From positions 186,001-250,000 of the forward strand of contig NZ_JAPEMT010000002.1 in NCBI RefSeq assembly GCF_026342435.1: a stretch of DNA of 64,000 nucleotides, in the 5' to 3' direction. The notes beneath the pieces were generated by a model, which ran no database searches, had not been told where the DNA came from, and saw only the letters and a list, made by a program, of their open reading frames with translations. The position numbers were made by a program, and so were the translations under genes. Source of the stretch: Streptomyces sp. NBC_00237 (GTDB lineage: Bacteria; Actinomycetota; Actinomycetes; Streptomycetales; Streptomycetaceae). Shown one piece after another: positions 25,092 to 34,395 of the stretch. Every line of letters starts with the position of its first letter. Within the stretch, counting starts at the first letter, position 1.

Positions 25092-27103
25092 GCCCGAGCC
25101 CCCGCCCCCTGCCCGGCGGCATCCACTACGGCGGCGACTACAACCCCGAACAGTGGCCCGAGGAGACCTGGGCCGAGGACGCCAAGCTGATGCAGGAGGC
25201 CGGGGTCACGATGGTGACGGTCGGCGTCTTCTCCTGGGCGAGGATCCAACCCGACTACGCTCAGTGGGAGTTCGACTGGCTCGATCGGTTGATGGACCTG
25301 TTCGCCGCGCACGGCATCGGCGTGGACCTGGCGACGGGTACGGCCTCTCCGCCCGTCTGGCTGGTGCGCCTGGACAAGGACGTCCTGCCGGTCACCGCCG
25401 ACGGGGTGCGTCTCGAATTCGGCTCGCGCCAGCACTACTGCCCCTCCTCCGACGCGTACTACAAGGCCGCCGGGAAGCTGGTCCGCAAGCTGGCCAAGCG
25501 GTACGCGAAGCACCCGGCGCTCGCCCTGTGGCACATCAACAACGAGTACGGCGACCACGTCACGGAGTGCTTCTGCCCCGCGTCCGCGCAGCACTTCCGA
25601 CGCTGGCTCAAGCAGCGCTACTCCACGGTCGATGCGCTCAACCACGCCTGGGGCACCGCCTTCTGGTCCCAGCACTACGCGTCCTTCGGTTACGTCGAGC
25701 CTCCCAGAACCGCCCCCGGCCCGGTGAATCCCACCCAGCTGCTCGACTGGCGCAGATTCTGCTCGTACGCGCTCCTGAGGCTGCACCGCATGGAGCGGGA
25801 GATCCTGCGCCAGCACTCCCCCGGCATCCCCGCCACGACCAACTTCATGTCGATGATGAAGGAACTCGACTACTGGGAGTGGGCCAAGCACGAGGACGTC
25901 GTCTCCGACGACGCCTACCCCGACCCCGCCGACCCGGCGTCCCACGTCGGCGCGGCCCTGAACTACGACCTGATGCGCTCCCTCAAGGGCGGCAAGCCGT
26001 GGCTGCTCCTGGAGCAGGCCCCTTCGGGGGTGAGCTGGCGGCCCGTCAACGTCCCCAAACCCCCTGGCCTGCAACGCCTTTGGTCACTCCAGGCGCTCGC
26101 CAGGGGCGCCGACGGGATCATGTACTTCCAGTGGCGGCAGTCGCGGGCGGGTGCGGAGAAGTTCCACAGCGCGCTCCTCCCCCACCGGGGAACCGCTTCG
26201 CGCGGCTGGCAGGAGACGGTCCGCTTCGGCGCGGAGCTGGGGCGGCTCGCGGAGGTCGCGGGCAGCAGGACCGCCGCGCAGACCGCGATCGTCCTGGACT
26301 GGGACTCGTGGTGGGCGCTGGAGGGCACCGACCACCCCTCGGAGCGGATGCGCTGGCGCGACCTGCTGCGGCCCTGGTACGACGCGCTGTACGCGCGCGG
26401 CGTCACCGTGGACTTCGTACCGCCGGACGCGGATCTGTCCCCGTACCGGCTGGTGCTGGCCCCGAACCTGTACCTGCTGCGCACCGAGCACGCACAGCGG
26501 ATGGCCGCGTACGTGCACGAGGGCGGACATCTGGTGTGCGGGCCGTTCAGCGGGGTCGTCGACGAGCACGACCACCTGCACGCCGGGGGTGCGCCGGGGC
26601 CGCTGCGGCAGGTGCTCGGGGTGGTCGTCGACGAGTTCTGGCCGATTCCCGACGGGGAGACGGTGCGGGTCGGCGAGGAGGCGCAGGCTTCCCTGTGGAG
26701 CGAGTGGCTCGTGCCGGAAGGGGCCGAGACGCTGCTGTCGTACGCCGCCGGAGTGCTCGGAGTGCTCGACGGACTGCCCGCCGTCACCCGGAACTCCTGG
26801 GGGCGGGGCAGCGCCCGCTATCTGAGCTGTCACCTGGGCGGCTTCGGTCTCGGTTCCGTGCTCGACGGGGCGCTGACCGAGGCGGAGGTGCTGCCGGTCC
26901 TGGACGGCGCGCCGCCCTCGGGGGTCGAGGCCGTACGGCGCGGCCCGTACCTCTTCCTCCTCAACCACACCGACCGGGAGGCCGCGATCCCGGCGCCGCC
27001 CGGCACCGACCTGCTGACAGGTGAGCAGGTCGGGGAGCACCTCCGGCTCGGGCCGCTCGGCGCGGCCGTCATCCGTACCACTCCCACGGAAACCGAAAGC
27101 TGA
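25088..27103 (+). CDS. Beta-galactosidase, glycoside hydrolase family 42
   Basis: A 671-aa GH42 enzyme without a signal peptide, so cytoplasmic. The N-terminal block GGIHYGGDYNPEQWPE is a family hallmark. The acid/base Glu is in WHINNEYGDH and the nucleophile Glu in LLLEQAPSGVSW. A trimerisation and beta-sandwich C-terminus follow. A Cys pair in ECFCPAS fits the GH42 zinc site seen in some members. It cleaves terminal beta-galactosides brought in by the adjacent importer. The start is GTG with GTGA coupling. Confidence 0.93.
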   Translation: MSPSPRPLPGGIHYGGDYNPEQWPEETWAEDAKLMQEAGVTMVTVGVFSWARIQPDYAQWEFDWLDRLMDLFAAHGIGVDLATGTASPPVWLVRLDKDVLPVTADGVRLEFGSRQHYCPSSDAYYKAAGKLVRKLAKRYAKHPALALWHINNEYGDHVTECFCPASAQHFRRWLKQRYSTVDALNHAWGTAFWSQHYASFGYVEPPRTAPGPVNPTQLLDWRRFCSYALLRLHRMEREILRQHSPGIPATTNFMSMMKELDYWEWAKHEDVVSDDAYPDPADPASHVGAALNYDLMRSLKGGKPWLLLEQAPSGVSWRPVNVPKPPGLQRLWSLQALARGADGIMYFQWRQSRAGAEKFHSALLPHRGTASRGWQETVRFGAELGRLAEVAGSRTAAQTAIVLDWDSWWALEGTDHPSERMRWRDLLRPWYDALYARGVTVDFVPPDADLSPYRLVLAPNLYLLRTEHAQRMAAYVHEGGHLVCGPFSGVVDEHDHLHAGGAPGPLRQVLGVVVDEFWPIPDGETVRVGEEAQASLWSEWLVPEGAETLLSYAAGVLGVLDGLPAVTRNSWGRGSARYLSCHLGGFGLGSVLDGALTEAEVLPVLDGAPPSGVEAVRRGPYLFLLNHTDREAAIPAPPGTDLLTGEQVGEHLRLGPLGAAVIRTTPTETES

Positions 27104-27112
27104 AAGGCGACC

Positions 27113-29317
27113 ATGAACTCATCCTCGCGACGCGCCCTCGCGGTGGCCCTCGTCTCCGGCACGCTCCTCGCCGGAATCACGGCGGCCCCCGCCTCCTCGG
27201 TACCGCCCAGACCGGTGGACCGCACCGACGCGGCCTCTGCGGACTACGCGAACGTCCTCGACCGGCAGGGCTCGCCCAACGCCGCGTACCCCGACGAGGC
27301 GGACGGCCGCAACAACGCGGTGAACGTGTTCGCCGACCGGGGTGCCTGGCACGCGTACGCCCTCCCCAAGACGGGTGACACCGCCGCCTACGGAGGCTTC
27401 ACCGGTCCCCTGTACATCGCGCAGGAGTACCCCTGGTGGCTGAGCAAGGCGTTCAGCCGTATCCAACTCACCGAGTCCGGCGCGCAGTTGGACCTCACCG
27501 CAGGCGGCGCGCCGCGCTTCACCTCGCAGCCGGGCCGGCTCCTCCAGTCGTACGACCTCGGGGGCGGTCTGCGCCTGGACCTGGAACTCCGCTTCTCCTC
27601 GCAGCGCACCGCGCTCGTGCGGGCGGAGGTCCGCAACACCGGGCGGCAGACGCGCACGCTCGGCGCGGGCTGGACGGGGTCGCTGCTGCGGCCCCAGGAG
27701 GCGCCGATGAAGGACGCCCCGCAGCTGAAGGCGACCGGGCGCGGTGTCGGTGTGGACTTCGCGAAGGTGCGCAAGACCTGGGACTACCTGACCGACGGCA
27801 CCGAGCGCTTCGAGATCACCCACCGGGAGCCGGTCCTTACGACCGTCGACGGGGACACGTACCGCACCGAAGCGGCCTCCCCCGTCACCCTGAAGCCCGG
27901 CCGGAGTCACTCCTTCGACTGGACCGAGTCGTACACCTTCACCGAGGCGGAGCGCGTCAAGGAGGCTCCGGCGGTACGGTCCGCGCTCGCCCGCCCGGAC
28001 GCGTCGGCCGCGTCCACGGACGCCCGCTGGCGTCGTTATGTCGACTCCGTGACGCGCGGGGTGCCGAAGGCGGACCGGCGTGTCGCGGTGAAGTCGCTCG
28101 AAACACTGGTGACCAACTGGCGCGGCGCGGCGGGCAGGTTGACGCACGACGGGATCACACCGTCGATCTCGTACAAGTGGTTCACCGGTGGTCTCTGGGC
28201 GTGGGACACCTGGAAGCAGGCGGTGGGCACGGCCCGCTTCGAGCCGTCGCTGGCCCAGGACCAGATCCGGTCGATGTTCGACCACCAGATACGGGCGGAC
28301 AGCACGACCCGTCCGCAGGACGCCGGGATGCTCCCGGACTGCGTCTTCTACAACGACCCCACGCGGGAGGGCGGCAACTGGAACGAGCGCAACTCCAAGC
28401 CGCCGCTGGCCGCGTGGGCGGTGTGGGAGGTGTACGCGAAGTCGGGCGACCGGCGGTTCCTCCGGGAGATGTACCCGAAGCTTCAGGCGTACCAGGCGTG
28501 GTGGTACCGCAACCGGGACCACGACGGCAACGGTCTCGCCGAGTACGGGGCGACGCTCGACCCGGCGAACGACTCGCCCGAGGAGCAGCTCGTCGCGGCG
28601 GCCTGGGAGAGCGGCATGGACAACGCGCCGCGCTTCGACGCGGCGCTCGGCTCGGCGGTCGTCGCCAACAAGGGGGCCGACGGGAAGGTCACCGGGTACT
28701 CCGTCAACCAGGAGTCGGTGGACCTGAACGCCTATCTCGCGGCCGATCAGGGCTACTTGGCGAAGATCGCCCGGGTGCTGGGCGCGTCCGGCGAGGCGCG
28801 GGCCTGGGAGAAGAGGTCCCGGGCGACGCACGCCGCCGTGCGGGAGCGGATGTACGACCCGGCGACGGGGTGGTTCCACGACAAGGCGCTGGGCGGTGAC
28901 CAGTTGCTGACCGCACGCGGGCGGGGCATCGAGGGCGCGGTGCCGCTGTGGTCGGGGACGGCGTCGAAGGCACAGGCGCAGGCGGTGCGGGGGAAGCTGA
29001 ACGACCCCCAGGAGTTCGCCACGAAGGTGCCGTTCCCGACGGTGGCGAAGAGTTCGCCGTACTTCCAGTCGACGAAGTACTGGCGCGGTCCGGTCTGGCT
29101 GGACCAGGCGTACTTCGCGCTGGGCGGTCTTCGCCGGTACGGGTACGACGCGGACGCGGACGCGTTGACCGGGCAACTCCTCGCACATGCGGGCGGTTTG
29201 AAGGGGCAGGGGCCCATCATGGAGAACTACGACCCGCTCACCGGGGCCCCGCTGAACTCCACCAACTTCAGCTGGTCCGCGGCTCTCCTGCTCCCGATGT
29301 TGACGCGGGAGAAGTAG
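27113..29317 (+). CDS. Secreted GH63-like (YgjK/MGH1-type) glycoside hydrolase
   Basis: A 734-aa protein with a Sec signal peptide (MNSSSRRALAVALVSG, cleavage near AAPASS). An N-terminal beta-sandwich (about 60-290) precedes an (alpha/alpha)6 barrel with WFTGGLWAWDTWKQA, AGMLPDCVFYN, PPLAAWAVWEVY and YWRGPVWLDQAYFALGG. The architecture matches the GH63/YgjK group, which hydrolyses alpha-glucosides or related sugars. It ends the importer-GH42 operon, nine bases after the GH42 stop with GAAAGG upstream. An extracellular alpha-acting enzyme beside an intracellular beta-galactosidase suggests a mixed-linkage glycan substrate. Confidence 0.8.
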   Translation: MNSSSRRALAVALVSGTLLAGITAAPASSVPPRPVDRTDAASADYANVLDRQGSPNAAYPDEADGRNNAVNVFADRGAWHAYALPKTGDTAAYGGFTGPLYIAQEYPWWLSKAFSRIQLTESGAQLDLTAGGAPRFTSQPGRLLQSYDLGGGLRLDLELRFSSQRTALVRAEVRNTGRQTRTLGAGWTGSLLRPQEAPMKDAPQLKATGRGVGVDFAKVRKTWDYLTDGTERFEITHREPVLTTVDGDTYRTEAASPVTLKPGRSHSFDWTESYTFTEAERVKEAPAVRSALARPDASAASTDARWRRYVDSVTRGVPKADRRVAVKSLETLVTNWRGAAGRLTHDGITPSISYKWFTGGLWAWDTWKQAVGTARFEPSLAQDQIRSMFDHQIRADSTTRPQDAGMLPDCVFYNDPTREGGNWNERNSKPPLAAWAVWEVYAKSGDRRFLREMYPKLQAYQAWWYRNRDHDGNGLAEYGATLDPANDSPEEQLVAAAWESGMDNAPRFDAALGSAVVANKGADGKVTGYSVNQESVDLNAYLAADQGYLAKIARVLGASGEARAWEKRSRATHAAVRERMYDPATGWFHDKALGGDQLLTARGRGIEGAVPLWSGTASKAQAQAVRGKLNDPQEFATKVPFPTVAKSSPYFQSTKYWRGPVWLDQAYFALGGLRRYGYDADADALTGQLLAHAGGLKGQGPIMENYDPLTGAPLNSTNFSWSAALLLPMLTREK

Positions 29318-29698
29318 CCCTTCGGCGCGGAACACGCGCCGTGACGGCCCGTTCGTCCCTTCGGGGGCGGGCGGGCCGTCGTGCTTCCCCGGCAACCCGT
29401 CGCGCTTTCCCGGCAGCCCGTCGCGCGTTATCAAGCCCCACGGGTCACCGTCCCACGCTCGCGGAACATTCCCTCCATCCAGTGACTCCCCGCACACAAC
29501 CGAGCGCCGAACGTGCAAAGTCGGTGAGTCTATGCCTGGGACGACGATCGGTGCAGGGGCTTGGCACAACCGGCCGACGCCCTCACGCGAGCGGGCTAAG
29601 CTCGCTGCGCAACAACCGAGTTGATGTGTATTCATCCACTTGTTCCCCTAGGTCGTACTTGTTTGAAAACGTCCCCCAATCACCGCCAGAGGCTCTCC
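29318..29698. other. Intergenic region GH63 gene / conservon
   Basis: It holds a terminator hairpin at 29344-29379, a direct repeat around 29387-29428 (CGGCAACCCGTCGCGC and CGGCAGCCCGTCGCGC), and a small GCGAGC/GCTCGC hairpin at 29587-29605. The conservon promoter should lie here but no clear -35/-10 pair was found. Confidence 0.6.
29344..29379 (+). terminator. Terminator after GH63-like gene
   Basis: Arms ACGGCCCG and CGGGCCGT enclose a 20-base loop, 27 bases past the stop. GC-rich without a T-run. Confidence 0.55.
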
Positions 29699-31390
29699 AT
29701 GGTTCGGGTTGAATCCCCCCCTCGTCAGACAGCACATCAGGCACGACAGGCGACACATCAGGCGCACGCGACACAACAGCGGCAGTCCTTCCCGGTCCAG
29801 CCGATCGCCCTGGCCGTCGTCCTGACGGTCGCGGCCACGGTGGGTGCGGCGGTGTACGTCGGCGAAGCCGCCCGGATACCCGTCGTCTGGGCCGGAGCCC
29901 TGGCGACGCTGGTCGTCGCCGTCCTCATGGGTGAAATCGTGCGGCGCGGAAGGGCGTTGCGCGTCGCGCACGCCGACCACGCGGCGCGCGTCGTCCAGCT
30001 GGAACGACGGCTGGCCGACCACGACGACGAGACCGTACGGCTGGCCAAGGAGCTCATGCCCGCCGCGATCCGGCGGCTGCGCTCCAGCGAGTCGCCCGCC
30101 GAGGTGATGCGGGACGTCGTCGACGCGGACGAGCGCTACCGGGATCTGCCGTACGCACAGCGCGAGTTGCTGCGCAAGGTGCTCGACATCATCGACCTCG
30201 AAGAGGCCCGTCGAGAGTCCGCGCAGCGCGCGTTCGTCAACATCGCGCGCCGTGTGCAGGCCATCGTCCACCAGCAGGCGAGCGAACTGCGGCAGATGGA
30301 GGAGGACCACGGACGCAACCCGGAGGTCTTCGACGACCTGCTGCGCATCGACCACGGCACCGCCCTGATCGGCCGTCTCGCCGACTCCATCTCGGTGCTC
30401 GGCGGCGCGCGGCCCTCACGCCAGTGGCCGCGTCCCGTACCGCTGTTCAGCGTGCTGCGCGGCGCGATGTCGCGCATCCTGGAGTACCGGCGCGTCGATC
30501 TGCACTCGATCGCCAAGGTCGCCATCATCGGCACCGCCGTCGAGCCGCTCATCCACGCCTGCGCGGAACTCCTCGACAACGCCACCCGTTACTCGCCGCC
30601 GCAGACCCGGGTGCACGTCACCGCGGTCGAGGTGCAGACCGGCATCGCCATCGAGATCGAGGACGGCGGCGTCAGCCTCAGCGAGGAGGCCCGGGGCCGG
30701 GCCGAGAACATGCTCGCCGAGGCACAGGCGGGCATCGACCTGAACCAGCTCGGCGACACGCCCCGCCTCGGCATGGCAGTCGTCGGACGGATCTCCCAGA
30801 TGTACAACCTGCAGGTCTCGCTGCGGCAGTCCGCGTACGGCGGGGTGCGGGCGGTGCTGATCGTTCCGCGCGACATCGTCACCACAGGACCCGCCCCCGG
30901 CATCGCCCACGGCATCGGCGCCTCCGCCGTTCCGCGCGGCGGCACGAGCGGCGGCATGACGCCCGAAGAGGCCCGCGCCCCCCAGCGCAAGCCCCGTCCC
31001 GCCGCCAGGCCGACGCCGCCGACGCCCGCCCCGGCGCCGGTCGCACCGCCTCGGCCGGTACCGATGTCGGCCATGGAGGACGACGTTCCGGTGGTCACCG
31101 AATGGACCGAGAACGGGCTGCCGCAACGACGCAGCCGGGGCCGCGCGCCCCTCGGCTCCCACAACCTTCCCGCGCAGGAGCGCCAGGCAGCGGCCGAGGC
31201 AGCGGCGGCAGCCGCGGCGGCCGGTCTGGCTCCCGTCAAGGAGGAACCCGAGCCGGGCATCTGGCTCGAAGCATTCACGAAGGCGGCCAACGGAGTGCCG
31301 CTGGACCCGCCGGCCGAGGCGGACGGCCCGCCCACGCACCAGGCCGACGGCACACACGACAACACGTGGGACAAGGGAGATCTGAAGTGA
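29699..31390 (+). CDS. cvnA: Conservon protein CvnA, histidine-kinase-like sensor
   Basis: A 563-aa protein with two N-terminal membrane helices (about residues 30-75), a helical linker, and a histidine-kinase-type ATPase domain (ACAELLDNATRYSPP, IEIEDGG, GDTPRLGMAVVGRIS). A Pro/Ala-rich C-terminal tail of about 150 residues follows. The canonical phospho-acceptor His region is not obvious, as in other conservon sensors. CvnA-D proteins form a membrane-associated complex reminiscent of G-protein signalling in Streptomyces. The ATG at 29699 has AGAGG six bases upstream; earlier in-frame ATGs are rejected. It is first in a five-gene coupled operon. Confidence 0.92.
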   Translation: MVRVESPPRQTAHQARQATHQAHATQQRQSFPVQPIALAVVLTVAATVGAAVYVGEAARIPVVWAGALATLVVAVLMGEIVRRGRALRVAHADHAARVVQLERRLADHDDETVRLAKELMPAAIRRLRSSESPAEVMRDVVDADERYRDLPYAQRELLRKVLDIIDLEEARRESAQRAFVNIARRVQAIVHQQASELRQMEEDHGRNPEVFDDLLRIDHGTALIGRLADSISVLGGARPSRQWPRPVPLFSVLRGAMSRILEYRRVDLHSIAKVAIIGTAVEPLIHACAELLDNATRYSPPQTRVHVTAVEVQTGIAIEIEDGGVSLSEEARGRAENMLAEAQAGIDLNQLGDTPRLGMAVVGRISQMYNLQVSLRQSAYGGVRAVLIVPRDIVTTGPAPGIAHGIGASAVPRGGTSGGMTPEEARAPQRKPRPAARPTPPTPAPAPVAPPRPVPMSAMEDDVPVVTEWTENGLPQRRSRGRAPLGSHNLPAQERQAAAEAAAAAAAAGLAPVKEEPEPGIWLEAFTKAANGVPLDPPAEADGPPTHQADGTHDNTWDKGDLK

Positions 31391-31794
31391 TCCAGCAGCG
31401 GGCCAACTTGGACTGGATTCTGAAGGACCTGGCCACCGGGGTACCGGGCATCCACCAGATCGTGGTGCTCTCCTCGGACGGACTGCGCATCGCCCGGCAC
31501 GGCGGCGACCCCGACGCCGCCGACCGCCTCGCCGCCGCCTGCGCCGGGCTCCAGAGCCTGGCCTCGGCCGTCGCCGCCGAGATCCCGGACAGCGACGGCC
31601 GGATGCGGATGGTCGTCATCGAGATCGACGGCGGCTTCTTCTATCTGATGGCGGCGGGTGCGGGGGCCTACCTCGCGGTCCTCGCCGACGAAACGGTGGA
31701 CGCCGGAATGGTGGGTGCCCGAATGCGCGACCTGGTCGTACGGATCGGAGCTCACCTGACCAGTCCGCCCCGGCACGACGGGCACCACGGATGA
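31387..31794 (+). CDS. cvnB: Conservon protein CvnB, roadblock/LC7 domain
   Basis: A 135-aa roadblock/LC7 protein: LDWILKDLATGVPGIHQIVVLSSDGL, then GDPDAADRLAAACAGLQSLASAVA and VVIEIDGGFFYLM. Such proteins act as regulators or GAP-like partners of MglA-type GTPases, here CvnD. It starts at GTG in a GTGA overlap with cvnA and ends in an ATGA overlap with cvnC. Confidence 0.94.
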   Translation: MIQQRANLDWILKDLATGVPGIHQIVVLSSDGLRIARHGGDPDAADRLAAACAGLQSLASAVAAEIPDSDGRMRMVVIEIDGGFFYLMAAGAGAYLAVLADETVDAGMVGARMRDLVVRIGAHLTSPPRHDGHHG

Positions 31795-32195
31795 AGTCAC
31801 CCCGCCGCGAACGCCGAGAGAAGCTGCCCGCTCCCCCTTCGCCGTCCCCCGAACCGGGGTCGGCGAAGGGGGATCCGGAGCGGCTGTACGTCATCACCGG
31901 CGGCCCGGACGGCGGGGAGCGAGCCGCGCTCGACCTGGTCACCATGGTCGTCGCCTGTTCCACCCCGTCGCCCACGGTGCAGCCCGAGCAGGCCGCGATC
32001 CTGCGGCTGTGCCGGGCGCCACTGTCGGTGGCGGAGATCTCCGCGTACCTGCGCCTGCCCTTCAGCGTGGTCACCTCGCTGCTGACCGACCTCCTCGCTA
32101 CCGAACTGGTCGAATCGCGCGCCCCGATCGTGCGTGCCGTACTCCCCGACCGGTCCCTTCTCGAAGCGGTGATGCATGGACTTCAAAGGCTCTGA
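31791..32195 (+). CDS. cvnC: Conservon protein CvnC, DUF742
   Basis: A 134-aa DUF742 protein. A charged Pro-rich N-terminus precedes a domain with LYVITGGPDGG, TVQPEQAAILRLCRAPLSVAEISAYLRLPFSV, which looks like a winged helix-turn-helix. It starts within the cvnB stop, and its last 20 bases overlap cvnD. Its molecular function in the conservon complex is unsettled. Confidence 0.93.
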   Translation: MKSPRRERREKLPAPPSPSPEPGSAKGDPERLYVITGGPDGGERAALDLVTMVVACSTPSPTVQPEQAAILRLCRAPLSVAEISAYLRLPFSVVTSLLTDLLATELVESRAPIVRAVLPDRSLLEAVMHGLQRL

Positions 32196-32790
32196 CACCA
32201 TCACGGGCCCCCGTACCGAGGACGTACTGCCCAGCACTGCCACCGCCGCGGTGAAGGTGGTGATCGTCGGCGGTTTCGGCGTCGGAAAGACGACGATGGT
32301 CGGCGCGGTCAGCGAGATCCGCCCGCTGACCACCGAAGAGACGATGACGCAGGCCAGCATCGGCGTCGACGACAACTCACGGATCGAGGGCAAGACGGCG
32401 ACGACCGTCGCCATGGACTTCGGCCGGATCAGCATCAGCGAGCAGCTGATCCTGTACTTGTTCGGCACGCCCGGCCAGGAGCGCTTCTGGTTCCTGTGGA
32501 ACGGCCTGTTCGAGGGCGCGCTGGGCGCGGTCGTCCTGGTCGACACCCGGCGGCTGGAAGTCAGCTTCGACGTGATCGGGCGGCTGGAGGAGCGCGGGGT
32601 GCCGTTCGTGGTGGCCGTGAACACCTTCCCGGACGCGCCGAGTCACCCGATGGAGGCGCTGCGACACGCACTGGACCTGCCCGACGAGGTGCCGATGGTC
32701 AACTGCGACGCCCGGCTGCGGGCGTCCAGCCGCGACGTGCTGATGACGCTCATGAACTATCTGCACGCGCTGGCCCTCCAGCGGTCCTGA
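32176..32790 (+). CDS. cvnD: Conservon protein CvnD, MglA/Ras-like GTPase
   Basis: A 204-aa small GTPase. The P-loop GGFGVGKTT is at residues 32-40. The switch II region is GTPGQERF, where the usual DxxG aspartate is replaced by Gly, as in other proteins of this actinobacterial family. The guanine-specificity region is AVNTFPD. It overlaps cvnC by 20 bases. It is expected to cycle GTP and be controlled by CvnB; an 82-base gap with a hairpin separates it from the P450. Confidence 0.93.
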   Translation: MDFKGSDTITGPRTEDVLPSTATAAVKVVIVGGFGVGKTTMVGAVSEIRPLTTEETMTQASIGVDDNSRIEGKTATTVAMDFGRISISEQLILYLFGTPGQERFWFLWNGLFEGALGAVVLVDTRRLEVSFDVIGRLEERGVPFVVAVNTFPDAPSHPMEALRHALDLPDEVPMVNCDARLRASSRDVLMTLMNYLHALALQRS

Positions 32791-32807
32791 CCGCCGCGCC
32801 GCGGCCC

Positions 32808-32840
32808 AGGCGGCCTTCGAGCCCTCCTTCGGGGCCGCCT
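32808..32840 (+). terminator. Hairpin between cvnD and cvnE
   Basis: Arms AGGCGGCC and GGCCGCCT are separated by 17 bases, 18 bases after the cvnD stop. It could attenuate transcription into the P450 gene. Confidence 0.4.
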
Positions 32841-32872
32841 CCCCGACTTCCCGATCCCTTCCTGGAGTTGCT

Positions 32873-34387
32873 ATGACTTCCCCCTTCGATCCCTCCCCCG
32901 TGCCGCCGCCCGAATGCCCGGCGCACACCGCGGGTGCCACGGGTTCCGAGATCAGCGAGATCGGCCCCGGCGGGCTGCGCAGGCTGTACGGCCCGGCGCA
33001 CGAGAAGGACCCGATGGGTCTGTACGAGAAGCTGCGCGCCGAGCACGGACCGGTGGCCCCCGTCCTCCTCAACGGGGACGTCCCGGCCTGGCTGGTGCTG
33101 GGCCACAGCGAGAACCTGCACATGACGCGCACCCCGTCGCTGTACTCCCGCGACTCGCGCCGCTGGCGGCTGCTGCAGGACGGCACCGTCACCATGAACA
33201 ACCCGCTCGCGCCGATCTTCGCGTACCAGCCGATCTGCGTGTTCAAGGACGGCGCCGACCACGAGCGCCAGCGCGGTGCGGTCACCGACTCCATCTCCCG
33301 GATCGACCACCGGGGCGTGCGCCGCTTCATCAACCGGTTCAGTAACCGGCTGGTCAACGACTTCTGCCAGGACGGGCGCGCCGACCTGGTGAGCCAGTTC
33401 GCCGAGCACCTGCCGATGATGGTGATGTGCCAGATCATCGGCATGCCCGAGGAGTACGACGAGCGCCTCGTGCAGGCCGCCCGCGACATGATCAAGGGCA
33501 CCGAGACCGCCATCGCCAGCAACGAGTACGTGATGGCGGCGCTGACCCGTCTCGTGGTGCGCCGCCGGGCGGAGCCCGAGGAGGACTTCGCGTCCTGGCT
33601 GGTGCACCACCCGGCCGGGCTCACCGACGACGAGGCGGCCCAGCACCTGCGCCTGGTGCTCATCGCCGCGTACGAGACGACCGCCAACCTCATCGCCAAC
33701 GTACTGCGCATGATGCTCACCGACCCGCGTTTCCGCGCCCAGCTCAGCGGCGGGCACATGACGCTGCCGGAGGCCGTGGAGCAGACCCTGTGGGACGAGC
33801 CCCCGTTCACCAGCATCCTGGGCCGCTGGGCGGCAGGTGACTCCGAACTCGGCGGGCAGAAGATCAAGGCGGGCGACGCCCTGATCATCGGCATCGCCCC
33901 CGCCAACGTCGACCCGGTGGTGCGTCCCGAGCCGACCGCCTCCATGCAGGGCAACCGCTCCCACCTGGCGTTCAGCGGCGGCCCGCACGAGTGCCCCGGC
34001 CAGGACATTGGGCGTGCCATCGCCGACACCGGCGTCGACGCGCTGCTGATGCGTCTGCCCGACCTGCAACTCTCCGTGGAGGAGAGCGAGTTGCGCTGGA
34101 AGGGTTCCCTGATGACTCGTCACCTGATCGAGCTTCCGGTGTCGTTCGCCTCGCGTCCGCCGCAGGAGGTAACCGGCCCCACCACTCCTGCGCAGCGCGG
34201 CGCGCCGTCCCGGGACTGGCAGGTCGAGACACAGCGGGCGGACGCTCCCGCGTCCGCGGCGGTCCCGCAGCCGGTGCCTCAGGCGCCCCAGGCGGCACCG
34301 CCTGCCGTCGCGATTCCGGCGCAGCGGCGGGGGGCGGCACCCGTGCGGGCGTGGCGCAAGCTCGTCACGTGGTGGCGGGGGTACTGA
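32873..34387 (+). CDS. cvnE: Conservon cytochrome P450 (CYP157-like), ExxR replaced
   Basis: A 504-aa P450. The I-helix AAYETTANL and heme loop FSGGPHECPG (Cys374) are normal. The K-helix ExxR is replaced by EQTLW at 303-307; CYP157C1 of S. coelicolor is known to have EQSLW here, so this is probably a CYP157 relative. A Pro/Ala/Gln-rich C-terminal extension of about 90 residues ends in a basic, Trp-rich segment (RAWRKLVTWW) that could bind the membrane. As cvnE in a conservon it may be a signalling output or oxidise a ligand. It ends eight bases from the convergent terpene cyclase gene. Confidence 0.88.
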   Translation: MTSPFDPSPVPPPECPAHTAGATGSEISEIGPGGLRRLYGPAHEKDPMGLYEKLRAEHGPVAPVLLNGDVPAWLVLGHSENLHMTRTPSLYSRDSRRWRLLQDGTVTMNNPLAPIFAYQPICVFKDGADHERQRGAVTDSISRIDHRGVRRFINRFSNRLVNDFCQDGRADLVSQFAEHLPMMVMCQIIGMPEEYDERLVQAARDMIKGTETAIASNEYVMAALTRLVVRRRAEPEEDFASWLVHHPAGLTDDEAAQHLRLVLIAAYETTANLIANVLRMMLTDPRFRAQLSGGHMTLPEAVEQTLWDEPPFTSILGRWAAGDSELGGQKIKAGDALIIGIAPANVDPVVRPEPTASMQGNRSHLAFSGGPHECPGQDIGRAIADTGVDALLMRLPDLQLSVEESELRWKGSLMTRHLIELPVSFASRPPQEVTGPTTPAQRGAPSRDWQVETQRADAPASAAVPQPVPQAPQAAPPAVAIPAQRRGAAPVRAWRKLVTWWRGY

Positions 34388-34395
34388 GCGGGGCG

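Noticed and set aside
29606..29698. Promoter of the conservon
   Set aside because: Several TTG-starting hexamers were inspected, but none had a convincing -10 at 16-18 bases, so no promoter is annotated.
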